DNA of 64,000 nucleotides, from assembly GCF_030708455.1 (NCBI RefSeq), contig NZ_JAUYWF010000005.1:62001-126000 (forward strand), given 5' to 3'. Below, piece after piece: positions 48,967-58,951 of this stretch. The stretch is from Halomonas sp. SSL-5. Its GTDB lineage: Bacteria > Pseudomonadota > Gammaproteobacteria > Pseudomonadales > Halomonadaceae. Below the pieces are notes generated by a model. The model was not told where the DNA came from. It ran no database searches and worked only from the letters and a program-made list of their open reading frames with translations. Every line of letters begins with the position of its first letter. Within the stretch, counting starts at the first letter, position 1. The position numbers and the translations under genes were made by a program.

Positions 48967-50181
48967 ATGAACGATCCTCGTCCCCACCTCTCCCTGCGCC
49001 TACGACGCCGCCGCGTCCGTGACCGCCTGGCGACCCTGCTGATTACCGCGGGGGGCGTCGGCGTGGTGGTCTCGGTGCTGGCCATCGGGGTGTTCCTGGC
49101 CCTGGAGGTGGTGCCGCTGTTCCTGGGGGAGGATGCCTTGAATGCCCGTGAGCTGTGGCATCCACAGCCGGTGGAGGGGTACGCCGAGCCCCAGCATCGC
49201 TGGCGGCCGGAGCCCCTGGTCGAGGGGGATACGACCCATTTCGGCATGGCGCCGCTCGTCTGGGGCACCCTCAAGGCCGCGCTGTGGGCGCTGCTGTTCG
49301 CGGTGCCCCTGGCACTGGGTGCCGCCATGCACTCGGCCCTCTATATGCCGCGTCGCCTGCGCGCCCGCTTGAAGCCCACCCTGGAGCTGATGGAGGCGCT
49401 GCCGGGGGTGGTGATCGGCTTCGTCGCCGGCATGTTGCTGGCGCCCTGGGTGGAGCGCCATCTGGCCGCCGCCCTGCTGCTGCTGGTGGCGCTGCCCTTC
49501 GGGGCACTGCTGGCGGGAGGGCTCAGGGCGCTGCTGCCGGTCCCCCTGCAGCAGCGCCTGCCCCTGGGGTGGGCGGGGCTGTGGCTCGCGCCCTGGCTGC
49601 TGCTGGTGGGGGGCGCTACCCTGTGGCTCGGCCCGGCGCTCGAGGCCGCGCTGGTCGGGGGCGACCTGCGCGGCTGGCTCGCCGATACCCTGGGCCTCGA
49701 CTATGCCGCGCGCAATGCCATGATCGTCGGTCTGGCCATGGGCTTCGCGGTGATCCCCGGCATCTACGCCCTGGCCGAGGATGCCCTGGTCGGTGTGCCC
49801 GACAGCCTCGGCGAGGGTGCCCAGGCGCTGGGGGCCACCCGCTGGCAGACGCTGTGTAAGGTGGTGCTGCCCGCCGCCGCACCGGGCATCTTCAGCGCGA
49901 TGATGATAGGCGCCGGCCGTGCGGTGGGCGAGACCATGATCGTGTTGATGGCCAGCGGCAATACCGCCCTGATGAGCCTCAACCCCATGGAGGGGTTGAG
50001 ATCGCTGTCGGCCACCATCGCCATCGAGCTGCCGGAGGCCGCCGTCGGCGGCACCCACTACCGGCTGCTGTTCCTGGCGGCGCTGGTGCTGTTCGCCTTC
50101 ACCTTCCTGGTCAATACCCTGGCCGAGGGGGTGCGCACGCGCCTGCGGCACCGCTATCGGCGGCTGGAGGGTGGTGCATGA
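48967..50181 (+). CDS. pstC: Phosphate ABC transporter permease PstC
   Basis: Inner-membrane permease of 404 residues. A cytoplasmic basic start (MNDPRPHLSLRLRRRRVRD) leads into membrane helices; the EAA coupling loop is EGAQALGATRWQTLCKVVLPAAAPGIFSAMM. The region between helix 1 and the core contains an additional periplasmic segment (about 55-90). It is shorter than the long PstC of Pseudomonas. The start is uncertain: GTG 48961 gives two more residues and neither has a good ribosome site. pstA overlaps its stop by four bases. Confidence 0.9.
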   Translation: MNDPRPHLSLRLRRRRVRDRLATLLITAGGVGVVVSVLAIGVFLALEVVPLFLGEDALNARELWHPQPVEGYAEPQHRWRPEPLVEGDTTHFGMAPLVWGTLKAALWALLFAVPLALGAAMHSALYMPRRLRARLKPTLELMEALPGVVIGFVAGMLLAPWVERHLAAALLLLVALPFGALLAGGLRALLPVPLQQRLPLGWAGLWLAPWLLLVGGATLWLGPALEAALVGGDLRGWLADTLGLDYAARNAMIVGLAMGFAVIPGIYALAEDALVGVPDSLGEGAQALGATRWQTLCKVVLPAAAPGIFSAMMIGAGRAVGETMIVLMASGNTALMSLNPMEGLRSLSATIAIELPEAAVGGTHYRLLFLAALVLFAFTFLVNTLAEGVRTRLRHRYRRLEGGA

Positions 50182-51719
50182 GGACCCTGTGGCACCGGCG
50201 TGGCGAAGGCCCCTGGCCATGGCTAGCGGCCGGCAGCGTGGCGCTGTCGCTGCTGATGCTGCTGGCGCTCCTGCTGCTGCTGTCCGTTCGTGGGCTGGGC
50301 CACTTCTGGCCCGACGAGGTGGCCCTGGTGATGCCCCAGGACGGCCAGCCCTTCGCCGGGGTGGCGGTGCGCGAGGAGCGGATCCCCGGCGGGGAGGCGC
50401 GTGAGCGGCTCTATTTCACGGGCAATCACGACCTGGATGGCGATCGCTGGCGCTGGGTCGAGGTGAGTGCCATCGCCGCTATCCGCCATCCCGCCGAGCT
50501 GGTGGTGCTGGAGCGCAGTCGCTGGGGGCAGTTCCTCGGCCGGCTGGTGGCGGTCGTAGGCGACGGCGAGCGTCACTCCGGCGAGGCCGCCTGGCCCGCC
50601 CTGCAGGCGCGGCTGGCCGAACTCGACGCCCTGCGCGACGAGCGCGACCGGCTGCGCGACGACGTGGTGGTGCCCCTGGTCCGGCGCCTCGAGAACAGCG
50701 GGAGCCTCGGCGACGCCGAGTCCCGTGCGGCGCTGGCCGCGGCCCAGGCACGCATCCGTGAGCTCCAGTCGGCCATGGGTGGCGACACCCTGATTCTGGA
50801 AAGCGTCGACGGGCGCCGCATCGCGCAGCCCCTGGATCTGGTGCTGCGCGCCTGGCGTCCCAACGCCATGACGCCGCCGCAGAAGCTGATGGCCTGGAGC
50901 GAGGGCGTATGGCGTTTCCTCTCCGAGGGGCCGCGTGCCGCCAACAGCGCGGGCGGCGTCTGGCCGGCGATCTTCGGCACCGTGCTGATGGTGCTGCTGA
51001 TGTCGCTGGTGGTGACCCCCTTCGGGGTACTGGCGGGGATCTACCTCAACGAGGTGGCCCATCAGGGGCCCCTCACCCGGTTGGTGCGCATCGGCGTGCG
51101 TAACCTGGCCGGGGTCCCCTCCATCGTCTACGGGGTGTTCGGGCTCGGGGTGTTCGTCTATGGCATCGGCGGCACCCTGGACGAGTGGTTCTTCAGCGAC
51201 CGCCTGCCGTCGCCTACCTTCGGCACCGGCGGCCTGCTGTGGGCCTCCCTGACCCTGGCCCTGCTGACCCTGCCGGTGGTGATCGTGGCCACCGAGGAGG
51301 GGCTGGCCCGGGTACCCGACCACCAGCGGGAGGGGGCCCTGGCCCTGGGGGCCACGCGCATGGAGATGCTGACCCGGGTGGTGCTGCCGATGACCCTGCC
51401 CGCCATGCTGACCGGTATGATCCTGGCCGTGGCCAGGGCCGCCGGCGAGGTGGCGCCGCTGATGCTGGTGGGAGTGGCCAAGCTGGCCCCCCAGGTGCCG
51501 GTGGACGGCGACTTCCCCTTCCTGCATCTTGAGCGCAAGTTCATGCATCTTGGCTATCACATCTACGACGCGGCCTTCCACGGCGATGATGTCCAGGCCG
51601 CCATGCCGCTGGTCTTCGCCACGGCGTTGCTGCTGGTGCTGGTGATCCTGGTGCTTAACCTGACTGCAATATTCCTGCGTCATCATCTGAGGGCGCGTCA
51701 TGGGGCGCCGCGCTGGTAG
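50178..51719 (+). CDS. pstA: Phosphate ABC transporter permease PstA (long form)
   Basis: A 513-residue permease, well above the roughly 280-300 residues of E. coli PstA. After helix 1 ([19 protein letters not shown], about 24-42) it has a soluble segment of about 200 residues (45-245) containing a coiled-coil-like stretch ([20 protein letters not shown]) and then [21 protein letters not shown] and the core permease domain. The EAA loop is [29 protein letters not shown]. Long PstA proteins with such insertions occur in Pseudomonas. The ATG overlaps the pstC stop (ATGA). pstB begins 26 bp downstream. Confidence 0.92.
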   Translation: MRTLWHRRGEGPWPWLAAGSVALSLLMLLALLLLLSVRGLGHFWPDEVALVMPQDGQPFAGVAVREERIPGGEARERLYFTGNHDLDGDRWRWVEVSAIAAIRHPAELVVLERSRWGQFLGRLVAVVGDGERHSGEAAWPALQARLAELDALRDERDRLRDDVVVPLVRRLENSGSLGDAESRAALAAAQARIRELQSAMGGDTLILESVDGRRIAQPLDLVLRAWRPNAMTPPQKLMAWSEGVWRFLSEGPRAANSAGGVWPAIFGTVLMVLLMSLVVTPFGVLAGIYLNEVAHQGPLTRLVRIGVRNLAGVPSIVYGVFGLGVFVYGIGGTLDEWFFSDRLPSPTFGTGGLLWASLTLALLTLPVVIVATEEGLARVPDHQREGALALGATRMEMLTRVVLPMTLPAMLTGMILAVARAAGEVAPLMLVGVAKLAPQVPVDGDFPFLHLERKFMHLGYHIYDAAFHGDDVQAAMPLVFATALLLVLVILVLNLTAIFLRHHLRARHGAPRW

Positions 51720-51745
51720 CGACGGCCCCGGGGAGAGTCTGTTAC

Positions 51746-52558
51746 GTGTCCGTTTTCACGTCGTCACCCGCCGCCGGCGGGCCGATCATCGATTTCGCGG
51801 CCTCCGAGAGCAGCCTGGAGATCGCCGGCCTGAGCATCGCCTATGGCGAGAAGTCGGCGCTGCGCGATCTCACGCTGCGTATTCCGCGCCACCGGGTGAC
51901 GGCGTTCATCGGGCCGTCGGGGTGCGGCAAGTCGACCCTGCTGCGGGCACTCAACCGGCTACACGACCTCAACGAGGAGGTGGTGCGGCGCGGCGAGGTC
52001 CGCCTCGAAGGGCAGGATATCCACGCCCCCCAGGTGGACGTGGCGGAGTTGCGGCGCCGTGTGGGCATGGTGTTCCAGGCACCCAACCCCTTTCCCATGT
52101 CGATCTACGACAACGTGGCCTTCGGCCTGCGCCTGCAGGGCGGCATGCGCAAGCGCCAGATCGACGACACCGTCGAGTGGGCCCTGCAGTCGGCGGCGCT
52201 GTGGGAGGAGGTCAAGGATCGCCTGCGCGCCTCGGCGTGGACCCTCTCCGGTGGCCAGCAGCAGCGCCTGGTGATCGCCCGGACCCTGGCCGTGCAGCCC
52301 GAGGTGCTGCTGCTCGACGAGCCGGCCTCGGCCCTCGATCCGATCTCGACGCTGAAGATCGAGGAGCTGATCCGCAACCTGAAGTCGCGACTCAGCCTGG
52401 TGCTGGTCACCCACAACATGCAGCAGGCGGCGCGGGTCTCCGACTACACCGCCTTCCTGCAGCGGGGCGAACTGGTGGAGTACGGCCCCACCCAGACGCT
52501 GTTCACCAATCCGCGCCTGCGGCGCACCGAGAACTACATCACCGGGCGCATGACCTGA
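51746..52558 (+). CDS. pstB: Phosphate ABC transporter ATP-binding protein PstB
   Basis: ATPase of the phosphate importer, 270 residues. It starts at GTG 51746 with GGGAGAG upstream. Walker A GPSGCGKS is at 56-63, the Q loop in [24 protein letters not shown], the ABC signature [17 protein letters not shown], Walker [15 protein letters not shown], and the switch in [13 protein letters not shown]. The sequence is typical PstB. PhoU follows after 25 bp. Confidence 0.96.
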   Translation: MSVFTSSPAAGGPIIDFAASESSLEIAGLSIAYGEKSALRDLTLRIPRHRVTAFIGPSGCGKSTLLRALNRLHDLNEEVVRRGEVRLEGQDIHAPQVDVAELRRRVGMVFQAPNPFPMSIYDNVAFGLRLQGGMRKRQIDDTVEWALQSAALWEEVKDRLRASAWTLSGGQQQRLVIARTLAVQPEVLLLDEPASALDPISTLKIEELIRNLKSRLSLVLVTHNMQQAARVSDYTAFLQRGELVEYGPTQTLFTNPRLRRTENYITGRMT

Positions 52559-52583
52559 CCGGTCCGGCCCCAAGGAGAGTCCC

Positions 52584-53312
52584 ATGGACATCAGCAGCGA
52601 TATCCACAGCCAGCATATTTCCCGGCAGTTCAACCAGGAGCTCGAGGAGCTCAAGACCCACCTGATGGCGATGGGAGGCCTGGTCGAGAAGCAGGTCCAG
52701 GACGCCGTCACGGCCCTGCTCGAGGGCGATTCCGCGCTGGGCCGCCAGGTGGTCGACAACGACCGCGCGGTCAACGACATGCAGATCAAGATCGACGCGG
52801 AGTGTACCCAGGTGCTGGCGCGCCGCCAGCCCACCGCCTCCGACCTGCGCCTGGTGCTGGCGGTGATCCGCGCCGGCTCCGACCTGGAACGCATCGGCGA
52901 CGAGGCGAGCAAGATCGCCCGCAATGCCTGCGAGCTGATCGAAGGCGACAACGGCACCCGCGGCTTCGTCGAGGTGCGCATGATCAGCGAGCATGTGCGA
53001 CGCATGGTGCGTGACGCCCTGACCTCCTTCGCCCGCTTCGATACCGAGCTGGCGCTCAAGCTGGTCCACGAGGACGAGGAGGTCGACAACGAATACCAGA
53101 GCGCCATGCGCTCGCTGATGACCTTCATGATGGAGGATGCGCGTTCGATCTCGCCGGTGCTCAGCCTGATGTGGATCCTGCGTGCCCTGGAGCGCATCGG
53201 CGACCACGCCAACAACCTGGCCGAGTACGTGGTCTACCTGGTCAAGGGCATGGACATCCGCCACACCGACCCCGAGGACCTCGACGCCGAGGCGATCTCC
53301 CGCAAGGATTGA
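52584..53312 (+). CDS. phoU: Phosphate signalling protein PhoU
   Basis: Dimeric helical protein that holds PhoR off when phosphate is sufficient. The 242-residue protein has two repeats of a three-helix bundle with the metal-binding E(R)xxD signature: LERIGDEASKIARNA in the first and LERIGDHANNLAEYVVYLVKG in the second. The N-terminus (MDISSDIHSQHISRQFNQEL) fits. It lies at the end of the pst operon, before a 13-bp hairpin. Confidence 0.96.
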   Translation: MDISSDIHSQHISRQFNQELEELKTHLMAMGGLVEKQVQDAVTALLEGDSALGRQVVDNDRAVNDMQIKIDAECTQVLARRQPTASDLRLVLAVIRAGSDLERIGDEASKIARNACELIEGDNGTRGFVEVRMISEHVRRMVRDALTSFARFDTELALKLVHEDEEVDNEYQSAMRSLMTFMMEDARSISPVLSLMWILRALERIGDHANNLAEYVVYLVKGMDIRHTDPEDLDAEAISRKD

Positions 53313-53340
53313 CCTCGGGCGACGATTGGTCGTCAATAGC

Positions 53341-53370
53341 GCAGGCCATCGCCGCAAGGCGATGGCCTGC
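53341..53370 (+). terminator. Hairpin terminator after phoU
   Basis: Perfect 13-bp stem gcaggccatcgcc / ggcgatggcctgc with a gcaa (GNRA) loop, followed by cttcatt. Direct repeats attggtcgtc flank it at 53325-53334 and 53375-53384, exactly 50 bp apart. Confidence 0.7.
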
Positions 53371-53403
53371 CTTCATTGGTCGTCGCTCCCGCGAGGAACT
53401 GCA

Positions 53404-54129
53404 ATGCTCGATGCCTTCACGGCCCTGGCCCGTGGCACCCGTCTGGTCTACGGGGCCGGCCTGCGCCGCTACGTGTTTGCTCCCATCGCCGTGAACCTGC
53501 TGGTCTATGTCGCCATGCTGTGGTTCGTGCTGGCCAACTTCGGCAGCTGGCTGGATCACTGGATGGCCATGGTGCCCGGCTGGCTCGCCTGGCTGGAGTG
53601 GCTGATCTGGCCGCTGTTCGTGGTCAGCCTGGTGCTGGTGGTGTTCTTCACCTTCACCCTGGTGACCCATATCATTGCCGCGCCCTTCTACGGCTTCCTG
53701 GCCGAGAAGGTGGAGGTCGCCGCCACCGGCCGGCCGCCCCTCGACGACCGTGGCCTGGCGAAGACCGCGGTGGACGCCCTGGGCCGCGAGATGGTCAAGC
53801 TCGCCTATATCCTGCCGCGCATGGCGGCGCTCTTCGTGCTCAGCTGGATCCCCGTGGTCAATCTGGTCGCGCCGCTGCTGTGGGCGCTGTTCTCGGCCTG
53901 GATGATGGCGATCACCTACCTCGACTACCCCATGGACAACAACAAGGTGAGCTTCGCCGACATGCGCAGGCGCCTGAAGGTGCGCTGGTGGCCGACGCTC
54001 ACCTATGGCGGCGGGGTGACCCTGATCACCTGGATCCCCCTGGCCAACCTCTTCCTGCTGCCCGGGGCGGTGGCCGCCGCGGTGCTGATGTGGGACGACC
54101 ACTATCGCAACCTGCCGGTGCCGCGCTGA
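53404..54129 (+). CDS. cysZ: CysZ-like (EI24 domain) sulfate permease
   Basis: Membrane protein of 241 residues related to CysZ, which brings sulfate into the cell for cysteine synthesis. The MLDAFTALARGTRLVYGAGLRRYVF start is preceded by GAGGAA. It has four to five long hydrophobic stretches and the conserved region YLDYPMDNNKVSFADMRRRLKVRWWP, which is the EI24 hallmark. It lies between phoU and the convergent phoR gene, with a terminator in between, so a phosphate role is not implied. In CysZ proteins sulfate transport has been shown only in few cases. Confidence 0.85.
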   Translation: MLDAFTALARGTRLVYGAGLRRYVFAPIAVNLLVYVAMLWFVLANFGSWLDHWMAMVPGWLAWLEWLIWPLFVVSLVLVVFFTFTLVTHIIAAPFYGFLAEKVEVAATGRPPLDDRGLAKTAVDALGREMVKLAYILPRMAALFVLSWIPVVNLVAPLLWALFSAWMMAITYLDYPMDNNKVSFADMRRRLKVRWWPTLTYGGGVTLITWIPLANLFLLPGAVAAAVLMWDDHYRNLPVPR

Positions 54130-54135
54130 GTCGCC

Positions 54136-55437
54136 TCAACCGGCCGCGGCCTCGGTGAGGCGCTCGGCCGGGAAGAGGCAGCGGAAGGTCGCGCCCTGGT
54201 GGGGCCGGGAGTCGATCTCCAGATGGGCGTCGTGGCGCAGCAGCACGTGCTTGACGATGGCCAGGCCCAGGCCGGTGCCGCCGGTTGCCGCGCTGCGCCC
54301 CTTGTCGACCCGGTAGAAGCGCTCGGTAAGGCGCGGGATATGCATCGGGTCGATCCCCTCGCCGTCGTCGATCACCTCCAGGCAGGCGCCGTGCTCGGTG
54401 CCGGGTCGCCAGCTCAGGGTGATATGGCAACCATCGGCGGTGTAGCGCACGGCGTTGAAGGCCAGGTTGGAGAGGGCGCTGCGGATCTCCTGGTCGCTGC
54501 CTACCAGGGCGCGCGGCTCCTTGAGCTCCACCGTGATGACATGGCGCCCGGCGGAGAGCGCCTCGGCGTCGCGCCTGACGCTTTCCAGTAGCGCCGCCAT
54601 GTCCAGCGGGACATGGTCGGCACCGCCGCGATCGATCTCCAGCCGCGAGAGCAGTAGCAGGTCCTGGACCAGGTTCTGCATGCGCGTGGTCTGCTCCTGC
54701 ATGCTCGAGAGGCCGCGTCCCAGGCGGGGCGGCAGCAGTTCGGCCTGGTCGGCGTAGGTCTCCAGGTAGCCGGCGAGCACCGTGAGCGGCGTGCGCAACT
54801 CGTGGGAGACGTTGGCCACGAAGTCGCGGCGCATCTCCTCCAGGCGGTGCAGGCGGGTGATGTCCCGCGCCATCACCAGGCGCTCATCGTCGCCGTAGAG
54901 GGTGATCTGGAACTGCAGGATCATGCGCTCGTCGATGGGCGAGGGCAGGGTCAGCGGTTCGCGGTAGTCGCGGCGGTGGAAGTAGTCGACGAAACGCGGG
55001 TCGCGCAGCAGGTTGGTGATGTGGTGGCCGCGATCCAGGGCCGCATTGAGCCCCAGCATGTGCTCCGCGGCGCTGTTCCACCACTCCATGTCGCCATGGC
55101 GGTCGAGCATCACCACGCTGTCGCGCATCGCCTCGGAGGACTCCTGGATGCGTTTCAGGGTACTGAGCAGCCGCCCCTGGGTGATCCGCTGGCCCTTCTG
55201 GTAGCGGTAGAGGCGGTCCATCAGGTCGCCCCATAGTCCCGCGGCCGAGGGCGGCTCCGCCTGGGTGTCATGGGTCAGCCAGCGATAGAGGCTGTGCAGC
55301 TGATAGAGGTGGTAGGCGAGACACAGCGCGAGGCCCAGGGCCAGGCCGGCTCCCGGTGCGCCCAGCGGCCAGCCGGTCAACAGGCCCAGGCCGGCCAGCA
55401 GGAGCAGACGCCACAGCTCGCGTTTCCAGAGCCTCAC
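54136..55437 (-). CDS. phoR: Phosphate regulon sensor histidine kinase PhoR
   Basis: Membrane histidine kinase that phosphorylates PhoB under phosphate starvation. From GTG 55437 (one base after the phoB stop) the 433-residue protein has one or two N-terminal membrane helices (LLLLAGLGLLTGWPLG, GLALGLALCLAYHL; about 10-45), a PAS domain (RDSVVMLDRHGDMEWWNSAAEHMLG), the phosphoacceptor His212 in NVSHELRTPLTVLAGYLE, and the ATPase motifs SNLAFNAVRYT, DDGEGIDPMHIPRLTERF and GTGLGLAIVKHV. It ends with the phoB-phoR transcript, convergent with the cysZ-like gene. Confidence 0.96.
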   Translation of the reverse strand: MRLWKRELWRLLLLAGLGLLTGWPLGAPGAGLALGLALCLAYHLYQLHSLYRWLTHDTQAEPPSAAGLWGDLMDRLYRYQKGQRITQGRLLSTLKRIQESSEAMRDSVVMLDRHGDMEWWNSAAEHMLGLNAALDRGHHITNLLRDPRFVDYFHRRDYREPLTLPSPIDERMILQFQITLYGDDERLVMARDITRLHRLEEMRRDFVANVSHELRTPLTVLAGYLETYADQAELLPPRLGRGLSSMQEQTTRMQNLVQDLLLLSRLEIDRGGADHVPLDMAALLESVRRDAEALSAGRHVITVELKEPRALVGSDQEIRSALSNLAFNAVRYTADGCHITLSWRPGTEHGACLEVIDDGEGIDPMHIPRLTERFYRVDKGRSAATGGTGLGLAIVKHVLLRHDAHLEIDSRPHQGATFRCLFPAERLTEAAAG

Positions 55438-55438
55438 G

Positions 55439-56128
55439 TCAAGCCTTGGCGGAGAACCGGTAGCCGGTGCCGCGCACCGTCTGTACCAGGTGCTGGTGGC
55501 GCTCGCCCAGCGCCTTGCGCAGGCGGCGGATATGCACGTCGACGGTGCGCTCCTCGACGTAGACATTGCCGCCCCACACCTGGTCGAGCAGCTGGCTGCG
55601 AGTATAGGCGCGCTCCTGGTGGGTCATGAAGAACTGCAGCAGGCGGTACTCGGTGGGGCCCATCTCCAGCCCCTGGCCGTCGGCGCTGACCCGGTGGCTG
55701 ACCGGGTCGAGCAGCAGGCCGTCCACCTCCACCGGATCCTCGACGCCGCGCGGCGTGGCACGGCGCAGCACGGCCTTTAGGCGTGCCACCAGCTCGCGGG
55801 GCGAGAAGGGCTTGGTGATGTAGTCATCGGCGCCGGACTCGAGCCCCTGGATCTTGTTGTCCTCCTCGCCCTTGGCCGTGAGCATGATGATCGGCAGCTC
55901 GGCGGTGGTCTCCTCGCGCTTGAGACGCCGGGCCAGCTCGATGCCGCTGGTACCGGGCATCATCCAGTCGAGCACCAGCAGGTCGGGCTGGTGGTCCACC
56001 ACCATGGCGTGGGCGGTCTGGGCGTTATCCGCCTCGAGCACACGATAGTCGGCCATTTCCAGCGCCATTGCGATCATCTCGCGAATCGGCGCCTCATCAT
56101 CGACGATCAGTACGGTCTTGGCGGTCAT
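55439..56128 (-). CDS. phoB: Phosphate regulon response regulator PhoB
   Basis: OmpR-family regulator that binds Pho boxes. [20 protein letters not shown] begins the receiver domain with phosphoacceptor Asp54 ([10 protein letters not shown]) and Lys in [11 protein letters not shown]; the C-terminal winged helix contains [27 protein letters not shown]. The 229-residue length matches E. coli PhoB. A Pho box lies 51 bp upstream of its start, indicating autoregulation. Confidence 0.97.
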   Translation of the reverse strand: MTAKTVLIVDDEAPIREMIAMALEMADYRVLEADNAQTAHAMVVDHQPDLLVLDWMMPGTSGIELARRLKREETTAELPIIMLTAKGEEDNKIQGLESGADDYITKPFSPRELVARLKAVLRRATPRGVEDPVEVDGLLLDPVSHRVSADGQGLEMGPTEYRLLQFFMTHQERAYTRSQLLDQVWGGNVYVEERTVDVHIRRLRKALGERHQHLVQTVRGTGYRFSAKA

Positions 56129-56178
56129 CCTGAAGCCTCGGGTCAATGACGGTTCGCTGACGATTGCACCACGCCATT

Positions 56179-56196
56179 ATGACACTCGCATGACAA
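56179..56196 (-). promoter_or_regulatory. Pho box upstream of phoB
   Basis: On the minus strand TTGTCAT and GTGTCAT are spaced 11 bp apart, start to start, as in the PhoB consensus. The site lies just upstream of phoB, consistent with PhoB-dependent autoregulation. Confidence 0.75.
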
Positions 56197-56242
56197 CTGC
56201 GCCCGGGAACCGGCTACGCGGACACCCTACGCGACCTCTCTA

Positions 56243-57130
56243 CTAGAATTCTGGCCACAGGCTCAGGGCGATGCCGGCGAACACCAGCAGCCCCGACCAG
56301 TAGTTGTTGAGGAAGGCCCGGAAGCAGGGCTCGCGCTCGCGTTCGCGGATCAGCCAGTGCTGCCAGGCGAAGGTGGCGGCCATGGCCGCAAGGCCCAGCC
56401 AGAAGAAGCCGCCCAGGGCGAGCCGTGCCCCGGCCCAGGCCAGCAGCAGCAGGGTCACGACCTGCAGCAGGCCGATCATGAAGCGGTCGGCACCGCCGAA
56501 CAGCACCGCGGTGGACTTGATGCCGATCTTCAGGTCGTCGTCGCGGTCGACCATGGCGTACTGGGTGTCGTAGGCCACGGTCCACACCACGTTGGCGGTG
56601 AACAGCAGCCACGCCTCGAAGGGCACATGGCCGAGCACCGCGCCGAAGGCCATGGGGATCGCCCAGGAGAAGGCGGCCCCCAGGAAGACCTGGGGCAGGT
56701 GGGTGTAGCGCTTCATGAAGGGGTAGATGAAGGCCAGGATCAGGCCGCCGATCGACAGCAGGACCGTGAACAGGTTGGTGAACAGCACCACCACGAAGGC
56801 CGCGACCACCAGCAGCAGGAACAGCGCCTGGGCCTCGCCCTCGCTGATGCGGCCGGTGGCCAGGGGGCGGTCCAGGGTCCGCTTGACGTGACCGTCGAAG
56901 TGGCGGTCGGCGTAGTCGTTGACCACGCAGCCGGCGGCGCGCATCAGGTAGACGCCGGCGACGAAGATCAGCAGCAGGTGGCGCTCCGGCAGGCCCTCGG
57001 CGGCCACCCACAGCGCCCACAGGGTGGGCCACATCAACAGCCAGGTGCCGATCGGGCGGTCGAGTCGCATCAGGCGCAGGAAGTCGGGGAGTCGGGCCAG
57101 GCCCGTGGGGCGCATCAGGGAGCGGTCCAT
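56243..57130 (-). CDS. ubiA: 4-hydroxybenzoate octaprenyltransferase UbiA
   Basis: Membrane prenyltransferase that attaches the polyprenyl tail to 4-hydroxybenzoate in ubiquinone synthesis. The 295-residue protein has the two Asp-rich Mg2+/diphosphate sites: NDYADRHFD in helix 2-3 loop (about 71-79) and [12 protein letters not shown] (about 190-201), and about nine membrane helices. It follows ubiC on the same strand, and the ubiC-ubiA-phoBR arrangement is conserved in Pseudomonas. Confidence 0.96.
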   Translation of the reverse strand: MDRSLMRPTGLARLPDFLRLMRLDRPIGTWLLMWPTLWALWVAAEGLPERHLLLIFVAGVYLMRAAGCVVNDYADRHFDGHVKRTLDRPLATGRISEGEAQALFLLLVVAAFVVVLFTNLFTVLLSIGGLILAFIYPFMKRYTHLPQVFLGAAFSWAIPMAFGAVLGHVPFEAWLLFTANVVWTVAYDTQYAMVDRDDDLKIGIKSTAVLFGGADRFMIGLLQVVTLLLLAWAGARLALGGFFWLGLAAMAATFAWQHWLIREREREPCFRAFLNNYWSGLLVFAGIALSLWPEF

Positions 57131-57165
57131 CTCTACCTCGTGGAAGTTGGCGGTTGGCCCAGAGC

Positions 57166-57732
57166 CTAGCGCGAAGGCAGGCCGAGGTCATCCGCCATGG
57201 CGTCGAGGAACCATTCCTGCACCAGCACGCGGAAGTCGCCGTGGCGAAACACCGAGCGGCGTCCCCAGGGCCCGCGGTCCGGGTGGAAGCCGGCAGGGGC
57301 GCGGGTCACCTCGATCTCTCCGCGCTCGAGGTCCGGCTGGCGAAACAGCCAGCTGCCCAGGGAGCGTTCGCCGAGATGCTCCAGGTCATGGGCGGGCAGC
57401 CCCTCAAGGGGGGCCACCGAACGCGCCACCACCCAGGGTGATTCGCCCAGGCACAGCGCGACCTCGCGCAGCCAGGCCTGGCGTCCCGGTGGCAGGGCGA
57501 GGGCCTGGGCCTCGTCGCGCCGCGGGGTGCCGGTGCGCTGGTCGAGCAGGTGGACCTGGAAGGGGCGCGGTTGGCCGGCCTCGGTGAGGCGCTGGGTCAG
57601 CGAGTCCCGGGAGCCGACCCAGCGCCGCCAGGCGGGGCTCATGGCGGGCCGCGCCGCGGCCAGCGGCAGCCAGTGCGGCAGGCCAGGCAGGGCGTGACGT
57701 GTGGAATCGGGCACCACGGGCTCCGTGTCCAT
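57166..57732 (-). CDS. ubiC: Chorismate lyase UbiC
   Basis: UbiC splits pyruvate from chorismate to give 4-hydroxybenzoate, the substrate of UbiA. The 188-residue protein carries [22 protein letters not shown] (family WVFARSV region), [20 protein letters not shown] and [22 protein letters not shown], the recognisable C-terminal block. ATG 57732 was chosen; sequence further upstream in the frame has no homology. It is divergent from the flavoprotein gene with only 58 bp between the starts. Confidence 0.92.
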   Translation of the reverse strand: MDTEPVVPDSTRHALPGLPHWLPLAAARPAMSPAWRRWVGSRDSLTQRLTEAGQPRPFQVHLLDQRTGTPRRDEAQALALPPGRQAWLREVALCLGESPWVVARSVAPLEGLPAHDLEHLGERSLGSWLFRQPDLERGEIEVTRAPAGFHPDRGPWGRRSVFRHGDFRVLVQEWFLDAMADDLGLPSR

Positions 57733-57790
57733 CCTTGGGGCCGGGTAGTGTACCATGCGCCAGCATCCCCCTTCCTCGACGAGGAGACCC

Positions 57791-58951
57791 ATGAGCGCCC
57801 CCCTGACCATCCTCGGCAGCGGCATGGCGGGCCTCGGCCTGCTGCGCCAGCTGCGCGCCCTGGACGCCGAACGGCCGGTGACCCTGATCACCGCCGATGG
57901 TGGCGACGACTATACCAAGCCGCTGCTCTCCACCGGCTTCGCCAAGGGCCTGCCGCCCGAGCGGCTGGCCGCCCGCAGCGCCCTGGCGACCGCCGAGTCG
58001 CTGAACGCCGTGGTGCGCACCCATACCCGGGTCGAGGCCATCGATACGACGGCACACACCCTGCGCATCGGCGAGGAGCGGCTGGCCTACGGGGAGCTGG
58101 TGCTGGCGACCGGGGCGGCGCCTGTCGCCCCCTTCGACGTGCCGCAGGCCCTGGCCGGGCGGGTGATGACGGTCAATGATCTCGACGATTACCGCGCCTT
58201 CCACGCCGCGCTGAGCGGCATGGGCCGCCCGGCCCGGGTGGCCATCGTCGGTGCCGGCCTGGTGGGCTGCGAGTTCGCCAACGACCTCCTGGCCGGCGGC
58301 CACCGGGTGAGCCTGGTGGCGCCGGAGGCCGCGCCACTGCCGCGTCTGCTGCCCGAGCCGCTGGGCCGGGCGCTGGGCGAGGCCTTCCGGGAGGCCGGCA
58401 TGGACCTGCACCTGGGCGTTGGGGTCGCGAGCCTCGAGGCCGAGGGCCGCGAGGCGCGGGTGTGTCTCGATGGCGGTGATGCCCTGGGGGCCGACCTGGT
58501 CCTGCTGGCCACCGGCCTGTCGCCCCGCACCGTGCTGGCCGAGGCGGCGGGTCTCGCGGTCAGCACCGCGGGCATTCACGTTGACCGTACCCTGGCCACC
58601 TCGGCGCCGGATGTCTTCGCGCTGGGCGATGTGGCCTGCGTCGATGGGCTCAACGCCATGTACGTGCAGCCCCTGCAGGCCGGCGCCAAGGCCCTGGCCC
58701 GGTCCCTGACCGGCACACCCACCCCGGTGCGCTACGGCGCCTGGCCGGTGCTGGTCAAGACGCCGCTGCTGCCGGTGGTGGCGCTGCCGCCCACGCCCCC
58801 CCCGGCACGCTGGCGGATCGAGGGAGAGGCGGGGGATCTCACCGCCCTGGCCGAGGCCGAGGACGGACGTTTGATCGGATTTGCGTTGACAGGGGCCTGC
58901 GTGCGTCGGAAAGTCGAACTGGCGCGGGCTGCGCCGGCGTTGCTAGGCTAG
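57791..58951 (+). CDS. FAD-dependent NAD(P)H oxidoreductase, rubredoxin reductase-like
   Basis: Two-dinucleotide-binding flavoprotein of 386 residues. The FAD site begins MSAPLTILGSGMAGLGLLRQL, the NAD(P) site is VAIVGAGLVGCEFANDLLAGG (about 150-170), and TSAPDVFALGDVACVDG is the second FAD motif. It corresponds in position to the rubredoxin-NAD+ reductase gene (PA5349) of P. aeruginosa. The rubredoxin genes that accompany it there (rubA1, rubA2) are missing here, so its electron partner is unknown. GAGGAGA precedes the ATG. Confidence 0.88.
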   Translation: MSAPLTILGSGMAGLGLLRQLRALDAERPVTLITADGGDDYTKPLLSTGFAKGLPPERLAARSALATAESLNAVVRTHTRVEAIDTTAHTLRIGEERLAYGELVLATGAAPVAPFDVPQALAGRVMTVNDLDDYRAFHAALSGMGRPARVAIVGAGLVGCEFANDLLAGGHRVSLVAPEAAPLPRLLPEPLGRALGEAFREAGMDLHLGVGVASLEAEGREARVCLDGGDALGADLVLLATGLSPRTVLAEAAGLAVSTAGIHVDRTLATSAPDVFALGDVACVDGLNAMYVQPLQAGAKALARSLTGTPTPVRYGAWPVLVKTPLLPVVALPPTPPPARWRIEGEAGDLTALAEAEDGRLIGFALTGACVRRKVELARAAPALLG

